From NCBI GenBank assembly GCA_963930775.1, contig OZ005689.1:21595718-21659717 (forward strand): DNA of 64,000 bases, written 5' to 3'. Under the pieces are notes generated by a model. It saw nothing but the letters and a program-made list of their open reading frames with translations, was not told the origin of the DNA and ran no database searches. The position numbers and the translations under genes were made by a program. How positions within the stretch are numbered: the first letter of the stretch is position 1; every line of letters begins with the position of its first letter. This document shows, one piece after another, positions 57,080 through 64,000 of the stretch. This DNA is from Cliona cf. orientalis (Eukaryota; Porifera; Demospongiae; Clionaida; Clionaidae).

Positions 57080-58578
57080 CTGTACACCCACATTGAGAGC
57101 AGCCAGTCCGACGACACAAATTCGGCCCAGTCAGGAGCTAGCACCAACTACAATCCGTAAGATAATAAATATACTATTATAATCAAAATACACATAATAA
57201 TGATATTTATTACAGAATGGTCAACACAGTCAACACCGCTACCTCATGACCCATTCGATATTTTCTCCCTCTTTTTCAATGACAACTTGGTGGGCATGAT
57301 TGTGGAGGAGAATATCCGGTATGCAGAACAGTGTCTGCAGGAAACGAACAAGCAATGGTCGACAAACGCTGAGGATATTCGTGCGTACTTGGGATTCATC
57401 ATCCTCATGGAAAAAAACCGCCTTTCAGAGATCCGAGATTATTGGTCTGTGGATAAAAATCTCAGGTACGCACCCATCGCTGACAGAATCAGCCGAGACA
57501 CCTCCACTTTGCAGACAATGACAAGCTACCTGCTCGTGGCGAAGACGGTTTCTCACGCCTGCAGGTTGATCCTGTCATCTCCACTCTAAAGCAGATTCAA
57601 GGCTGTGTACTACCCCCACTCCTAGCTCAGTGTGGACGAAGCTATGATACCCTTCAAGGTCAGTCTAGCATGAAGCAGTACCTCCCAATGAAGCCCGTAA
57701 AGCGTGGATTCAAGATTTAGGCTGTGGCCGACACTTTGAATGGGTGTCTGTACGACTTCAGTATCTACACTGGTACTATGGGAGAGAGAGAAACTGCACT
57801 AGGGGTGAAGGTGGTACTTACGTTGTCAGAGCCTTTGAAGGGGAAACACCACCAGTTGTTTTTCGACAACTATTTCACCTCCATCACGTTGCTAGACAAA
57901 CTTTTGGCGCGGGGGACCTATGGCTATGACACAATCCGGACGAATAGGCCAAACATCTAGATCAGTGAGGAGGCCAAGAAGTTTGAGCGTGGAGGATCAG
58001 TGTTCTGACAGTGTGGGAAGATAATGGCTACTGCGTGGAAAGACAATATAGTGGTAAATATAGTAAACACACTTGCTGATCCTACAGAACTCACCAAAGT
58101 CAAACGACGGCAAAAGGATGGCACAAGGATCGATGTTAATTGTCCACTCTGCATTGCCCTGTACAATGAGTACATGGGCGGGGTCGACTACAATGACCAC
58201 CTTCGAGGAAGCTACCATGTACGGTGGAAGTGCATGAAGAATTATAAGTACATCTTCTGCTTCCTGTTGGACGTCTCAATCACAAATGCTTTTATCCTGC
58301 ACTCATTCGTCGTCAGGAGTGGTCCACCCATGGATCAGAAGCACTTCCACCTGAGGCTTGCTGAGCAGCTGATAGGGACATACATGTCGAGGAAACGTGC
58401 CGGCCGTCCTAGGAAGCGTTCCCATCCACCGAGCAGCAGCATCCCTACGGAATATTTCCCGACGCACTCCACCATATGCGTCACTGTGTGTACTGTAGGT
58501 ATATTCGCTCTCAGCCCCATAGGAAGGAGTCGGTGTGGGTGTGTACGGCATGTGAAGGAGAGCCAAGCCTGTGCATGA
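57080..58578 (+). pseudogene. PiggyBac-type transposase relative, degenerate
   Basis: A short acidic exon (SSQSDDTNSAQSG) ends at a donor near 57160; the main exon begins at 57215. Readable blocks: PFDIFSLFFNDNLVGMIVEE, AYLGFIILMEKNRLSEIRDY, LSVDEAMIPFK, KQYLPMKPVKRGFKI, GKHHQLFFDNYFTSITLLDK, MGGVDYNDHLRGSY and KYIFCFLLDVSITNAF. All three piggyBac aspartate regions are present. Breaks: frame changes near 57500, 57650 and 58470, and stops at 57718, 57958 and 58008. It is a different subfamily from the intact copy at 32520. A short piece of its 3' part (GATGTCTCGATCACCAATG) recurs near 58873. Confidence 0.85.
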
Positions 58579-59140
58579 CAGAAACAAACGACGAGAATGA
58601 TTGTTTTAGATTATGGCATGAGCAGTAACCAATTCATGTTTCTGTGGGTATGTACACATGTCTCTCTCTCCCCCTCCCCCCTCCTACAGAATTTATAATT
58701 ATATGGACACTACCCGGGATTGGCATACCCTCCAATATTGTTGCACGCACGCACACACACATTATTGTATGCTAAAGCTAGGCCCCTCAAGCAACTCCAA
58801 GTGCAAGGTCATGACAAAAATACAGTGTACATTACATGTCTTATGTATGAATTTACCAGTATGCCACTATTGGATGTCTCGATCACCAATGGCCCTCGTA
58901 TGACGTGAGGAGCTGTCCACTGCACAGTAGGTATAGTAGGAAGGAGTATGTGTGGTTGTGTACATACATACATACATACATACATGTATGACGAGATCAA
59001 TGAATATCAGTTAGATTTATGGCATGAGCACTAGCTAACCAACCAATATTTTCTGCTCTCCTTGTGATTTTATCACCTCTCTCCCTCCTTTGCTACACAT
59101 TCTCTGCCTCCCTCCTTACACTACACAAAAAAATATAATA
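58579..59140. other. No gene; partial duplication of piggyBac 3' sequence
   Basis: 58870-58960 repeats fragments of 58265-58555; (CATA)n near 58963-58985; CT-rich runs. Confidence 0.5.
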
Positions 59141-60370
59141 TGTGACCCGCTATGGAAAAACCAACCACTCGCGATTTTTCATGAAAATCACGTTTTGGGT
59201 ATAGGTCGACGCAGAATTTACTGTAGAGTTCAACGGTCAAAGAGCCAGGCTCTAAAAAGTTTCCTAGGCCGAGTGAGTAATGGCCAAAAAATTGTACACG
59301 GGTCACCCGTGCCTCAGTTCACAAGTTTTCGAGAAACGGAGCGTTTTGTACGTACATAGCTCAACGTTCAATGTTTCTGTATACGCTCCGTATTACACCA
59401 CGCGGTTAGCGCCATAATGAATTTGCCGGGAAAGATGGCCACAGAGAGAGCGCCAGTACAGCAGTCCTGGTCTTAGGGAGAAGATATCGAGAGAAGCGAT
59501 GGACTCTACACTTCGTAAGTTGTCTATGATTGTTCTTATAGCTAAGGCTGCATGTAATAAACACCCATGGGTGTGATTCAACATGAAGTACTTCTGGTAA
59601 AGTACGAAGGAGTCTGACACATGAGATAGCCATTCGTAGCTGTGAATTTACTAGCTAGCTGTGTGCGCTGTTTGGTATGAGCTACGGTTGTGAAAAGCTC
59701 AGTTTACCTTTGTTGTAGAAAATGTGATTTTGAAGGCTCTGTACTGCGCTGTGCAGGTTGTGAAAAGCTTTTATACCTTTGTTGTAGAAAATGAAGGCTC
59801 TGTACTGCGCTGTGAGTCTACCAACTGACTGGATGTGATGCTCTCACTGTGAGGATGAGTCTGCTCATTGTTTAAGATTTGGAAAGCTAAGGTACATGAC
59901 ATGTATAGTAAACAGGGAGAGTGTGTGTGCATGTTGAAGAGTGTGTGTGCATGTGTCCGTGCATGTACATGTATGATGTACTTGTAGAAATTGGGGGGAG
60001 CTGGAAGGAGAGAAGGGCTTAAAGCCAGCAACAAACATGAGGAAGGAGAGTCGACTAGTCTTGCATGAGATCGTATACGGTGGGAAAGGTATGTATCCAA
60101 GCTGGCACATTTGAGCTGGGGGTTGTGTGGATGTCAACGAGGATAGTGGCTGTTGACTCAACAGTGATTCTGAGACTGATACATTGACAAGGTCTTCTCA
60201 GTAGCTGTTTATGAAGTTTGCTGCACAGGTACTAGTTCCTTCATCCTCGTCCATAACTGTACAAGTAACATGCATGTCAAATTATCCATGAATGTACGTG
60301 TATGTCCATGTAATTTACCGCGGTATTTACATGTACCTCCTCTCTTTCTCTCTAACTCTCTCTCTTTCAC

Positions 60371-60403
<33 letters not shown>

Positions 60404-61727
60404 GTCTGTTCCCCCCCTCTCCCCCCCCCCCCCCCCCCCCCGTTCCATCTATCTCTTTCTCTCTTCTCCCCCTCCCCCCCCCTCTCTTAGATTTTCTGAG
60501 TCTTCAGACAGCTCAAGGCACTGTTGTGCTCAAGGCTGTGGGCTCCCTCAGGCAGGACTGGGCTGCTGCTGTTGAGCTCTGCTGGTCTACATAGATAGTT
60601 AGGCATTGATATTGATTTTAGTGAACTATTCAATTCAGTATTATGACAGTGTATTGTATGATTAGGGGGTGGGGTGGATGGGTGGGGACTGTCTTCTTGA
60701 TTGACTTCTGGTGCCGTCGATCGTGGAGACGAGGGTGAGCGGCTGCTCTGTGTAGGATCGAAAGCAAGACAAGGGCCTTGAGTCGGCCACTACTGACTTA
60801 CTGTGCTATGCTAGCTCGCTAAGCGCGGGTATCGTCATGGTGAGACTGATACATTGACAAGGTCTTCTCAGTAGCTGTTTATGAAGCTTGCTGCACAGGC
60901 ACTAGTTCCTTCATCCTTGTCCATGACCGTACAAGTAACATGCATATCTAATTATCCGTGAATGTACGTGTATGTCCATGTAATTTACCGCGATATTTAC
61001 ATGTACCTCCTCTCTCTCTCTTTCTCTCTAACTCTGTCTGTTCCCCCCCCCCTCCCCCGTTCCATCTATCTCTTTCTCCCCCTCCCCCCCCTCCCTCTTA
61101 GATTCTCCGGGTCTTCAGACAGCTCAAGGCACTGTTGTGCTCAAGGCTGTGGGCTCCCTCAGGCAGGACTGGGCTGCTGCTGTTGAGCTCTGCTGGTCTA
61201 CATAGATAGTTAGGCATTGATATTAATTTTAGTAAACAATTGAATTCAGTATTATGACAGTGTATTGTAAAATTAGGGGGTGGGGTGGATGGGTGGGACT
61301 GTTTTCTTGATTGACTTCTGGTGCCGTCGATCGTGGAGGCGAGGGTGAGCGGCTGCTCTGTGTAGGATCGAAAGCAAGACAAGGGCCTCGAGACGGCCAT
61401 TACTGACTTACTGTGCTATGCTAGCTCGCTAAGCGCGGGTATCGTCATGGTGATCGACCGCGACTTGTAGATTATAATAGATCGATAACACTGCAGGTCC
61501 GTTCACGTAGCTAGCTAAAACTGAACGCCATTCTTTCTTTCGAGCGGTACACACACTGAACAAGCTCGGATCACGCTGAAATTTTATAAATGGATGGGCA
61601 AAGGACTATACTTTCAGAATATCCAAAGAAAAAAAATTCGAAAAAATAATGTTGAGTCGAGTATCGAACCCCCTACTGCAAAATCATATTTTAGCGCGAG
61701 TGGTAGGTTTTTCCATAGCGGGTCACA
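59141..61727. mobile_element. Large non-autonomous TGTG-group element, 2587 bp
   Basis: Ends TGTGACCCGCTATGGAAAAA and inverted TTTTTCCATAGCGGGTCACA, extending with CCAACCACTCGCG; TA flanks both sides (59139-59140, 61728-61729). No transposase motif inside. It contains a tandem duplication (60171-61450) whose units each end in a polypyrimidine tract, an AG and a short exon-like frame, suggesting captured genomic sequence. Confidence 0.85.
60171..61450 (+). repeat. Tandem duplication (670 and 610 bp) inside TGTG element
   Basis: TGAGACTGATACATTGACAA starts both units (60171, 60841); both end GCGCGGGTATCGTCATGG. They differ mostly in the length of the CT/C tract (60330-60485 versus 61005-61098). 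After each tract, TTAG is followed by a frame reading LQTAQGTVVLKAVGSLRQDW, then AAAVELCWST and a stop, or the equivalent in another frame. Confidence 0.85.
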
Positions 61728-61943
61728 TATGTCCCCCTCCCCGAGTGACATACGTGTACCCCACAGTATCTTAACTATGTAGGTAGGTAGGTAGGTAGAG
61801 GTAGATTACTAAGGCTGTCTTTGTCCACTTTGTGCTTGAAGCACCGCTTCTAGAAGTGCCAGAGAAGGATAAGCTCCAAGCGGAAAGCTTATAAAACTCA
61901 TGACATTCGAAAATACACTGAACATATTATACCTAAATTCTTA
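61728..61943. other. No gene; GTAG microsatellite
   Basis: (GTAG)n at 61779-61800. Nothing else. Confidence 0.4.
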
Positions 61944-62170
61944 CCGGTGTCACAGGCTAGAATGACTCCCAGGCTAGAGTGACTCCCCATCATTCCAACC
62001 TAAGGATGAAATGACTCCCCCAGATAATTGATATTTTATCCTGGAGGGAGTCATTTAATCTTTAGGTAGAAATGACTAGGTATTCAATTCTCTACCTAGG
62101 TTAAAAAGAAGGGGGATCATTTGAGCCTAGGCTAGAATGACTGGGGAGTCATTTCCTCCTATGACACCTG
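61944..62170. mobile_element. Small TIR element with AATGACTCCC repeats
   Basis: Begins CCGGTGTCACAGGCTAGAAT and ends in inverted form ATGACACCTG, with GGAGTCATTT/AAATGACTCC repeated internally. It folds extensively on itself. Target duplication not resolved. Confidence 0.55.
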
Positions 62171-62403
62171 TCCAGGAAGTGTGCCGCTTCACGATCAAAG
62201 GCCATGAAAAGTCGCTTCTGTCTTTGTATGATTTCTGTTCATGGTAGATACTGTCTGTCCACTCTTCGCAAAGATACAGCGTCAAAATTCACTCCTATCT
62301 ACTATATAGCCATAAACGCATGTGTGGCATAATTAATCTCGGCCACACCCTACTCGCATATATACTATTATAGGCCCTAAAGGGTTAACTAACTTAACTT
62401 AAA

Positions 62404-62588
62404 CAATAATTTCTCGATTATTGAGGATGTGGCGCGATCACAAACAAAGCGCTCTAGCTCCACAGCCAAGCAGCAATGTGTCTCGGACTTGGAGGCAGGT
62501 TAGCCCTATGATACAGCTATCCAAATATCCAGCTAACTAAAATTTCATGGATTGATGAATATGGCAGGTTTTCTCAGATCGTGTCACA
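62404..62588 (+). repeat. A-family MITE fragment, diverged
   Basis: Matches the part running from AATTTCTCGATTATTG to the terminus (TTTTCTCAGATCGTGTCACA) with many substitutions. Confidence 0.6.
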
Positions 62589-63455
62589 TATGAAAGCCTG
62601 TACTGACTGTAGCTGTGCTGCTATGCTGTACACAACGCATTATTTGTCGCTTAGATACTTTCTTAAATAAAATTCGGCAATACTTATGGTGTCATGACCT
62701 CTTGGCCTATAATCGGTTAAGATACATTGTTGATGGCAAATTATAATAAGAATTATTCTGTGCTTGCTGCAGCTTGCGTTTCCACAGACGGCTAACCCAG
62801 ACACTTTTGCAACCCAACACTCCCCCCCCCCCCCAAACTTGGCCCCCCAAACCCCCCATGCCGGGATCGAATTTGGAACCTTCAGCCCTTCAGCTGAGAA
62901 GACTATCTTAATGCCAACACAGAATGCTTGCTTTTGGACAGCCAATGTCTTAATTATTATATATACAACGAAAATATATTTTTCAGAGCCACAATTTTCT
63001 TATATAGTCCGTCTCATTACATGAGGGCATGGATACGCGTCTTGGAGACTCCCGGTTTCTATGAACGCACAGCGCGGGCTGAGAGAAAGTCCGCACTACA
63101 AGGCTCAGAATTGGTCAGAACTGTAGGGCCGTGTGCAAAAAGAAGAGTGGCCTCAAAGCCTCAGGCCATAGCTACAGTTAGAGACACATTTTGTCGATCA
63201 AACGATAGGCGCGCGCGTTTCGAGAGACCGGCTTGCTGAGCAGGCGCTGGCGCTAGCCACAGAGCCTCGAGCAAAGCGAGAGGCAAGGTCTGTTCTTTGT
63301 CATACCTGTCAGTAGTCTGGTAACGTTAGAGCGGAGCGAGAATGTCGCCATTGCACACTTAGTTGGAGGGGTGTGGCCTCTGTAACCACTTCCATCTGCG
63401 CATGCGCACAGTACTAATGAATAGGCTATGTTCGTGAGCACGTACTATTATTAAA
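62589..63455. other. No confident gene; dispersed repeat copy 2
   Basis: A C-run at 62821-62834. At about 63020-63150 the segment GCATGGATACGCGTCTTGGA...TTGGTCAGAACTGTAG matches 5010-5165 (opposite strand). No exon recognised. Confidence 0.4.
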
Positions 63456-63790
63456 TGTGACCTGATTTGGCTCCGTAAGGGATGCGCACGCGATTCGCGC
63501 AATGTGCGTTTCTAGTAGCTCAGGTCGAAATTTGTCAAAGTCTAGATTGTTTCATATACATGTCAAACAACCCTTCTTTTAACTATTGCCATTGTCTACA
63601 GAGGCTAGTCATGATATACAAAGGCGAAATAAGCCTTCATTTTGACCCACCTGGTCGCCCAGCTGCCATACCCGGAGCCCATTGCTATGGGTGCTAACTA
63701 GAATTATATACCTAGCTACAGCTAGATTGATCCAACTGTACGTTTGCTCACCTTTTTAGCTTCTTGGGCATCTCGGCTGTCGTCAGGTTT
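63456..63790 (-). repeat. A-family MITE, 3' truncated and internally deleted
   Basis: Starts TGTGACCTGATTTGGCTCCG, lacking part of the TIR, and stops inside the exon region (CTTCTTGGGCATCTCGGCTG). A TGTGAGC-type terminus-like sequence in inverted form (TTTTCTAATTCGCTCACA) follows at 63893-63910, with no partner. Confidence 0.7.
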
Positions 63791-64000
63791 GCTAGGTGTT
63801 CTTTAATTATTAGTAGAGTAGGTAGTCATTAGTAGAGTACGTAGTAGGTTAATACTAGCTCATATCCGGTATGGGCGCTACTGAGAGCCCTCTTTTCTAA
63901 TTCGCTCACATTCAGGTTAAAATTTGTATCTAGTACATACAATTTGATACCTAGCTATTGTTATGAGAGTAACTCTTACCTTATCAAGTGACTTAAAATT
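63791..64000. other. No gene seen
   Basis: Short GTAGTCATTAGTAGAG repeats, the terminus-like sequence noted in the previous entry, then AT-rich sequence to the window end. Confidence 0.4.

Noticed and set aside
60209..60594. Frames with long Pro/Ser/Leu or Arg/Glu runs
   Set aside because: Translation of CT and C homopolymer tracts.
62395..62400. TTAA near AAAGGG as another piggyBac terminus (also at 54135 and 56003)
   Set aside because: Only about 8-10 bases match the CCCTTT terminus and no partner end is present.

Overview
The window reads as animal nuclear DNA, most likely from a sponge (demosponge). Genes carry short introns with GT/AG borders. The sequence is dense in DNA transposons, and several protein families (P-like and DUF4218/CACTA-like transposases, BEN-domain proteins, a sponge-style kinase) are ones I associate with sponge genomes. 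The organism call is inference. I see no rRNA, tRNA, CRISPR array, LTR retroelement or bacterial operon.

Layout. 1-7.6 kb: small TIR elements (A, B, C, mariner-like and TGTGAGC types) with little coding potential. 7.9-12.7 kb: a coding gene split by a 3.8-kb TIR element (TGTG-1) that carries a decayed transposase with a C-terminal zinc knuckle. 13.1-15.5 kb: a broken P-like transposase on the minus strand. 15.9-23.0 kb: a BEN-domain gene whose large intron holds a 3.9-kb transposon with an intact 1100-aa DDE-like protein. 23.1-24.5 kb: a Tc1-like pseudogene. 24.6-27.0 kb: a second, truncated copy of the TGTG transposon (TGTG-2), minus strand. 27.7-29.0 kb: a 525-bp tandem duplication and a MULE/SWIM-like remnant. 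30.2-38.8 kb: a CACTA-like transposase gene hit by an apparently intact piggyBac element (32.5-36.0 kb) and by an A-family MITE. 38.9-39.9 kb: a kinase-like gene lacking its catalytic loop. 40.1-41.8 kb: a multi-exon gene of unknown function. 42.5-44.0 kb: ten copies of a 152-bp satellite unit. 45.7-47.1 kb: a TTAA-flanked element. 49-52 kb: a MULE-like remnant hit by two TIR elements. 52.7-56.7 kb: clustered A-family MITEs and an 18-bp minisatellite. 57.1-58.6 kb: a dead piggyBac relative. 59.1-61.7 kb: a large non-autonomous TGTG-type element. 62-64 kb: fragments.

Main message. One transposon group, with termini beginning TGTG and 2-bp A/T target duplications, accounts for much of the window. 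In three places (8756, 36901, 51298) removing the element plus one target copy restores an interrupted reading frame, so its ends and its 2-bp duplication are directly visible. Two larger members encode the same transposase, probably a DUF7869-type protein, and share termini with the small members. The abundant ~668-bp A-family MITEs also carry a 28-codon ATG exon ending at a splice donor; it stays open in all seven copies that retain it.
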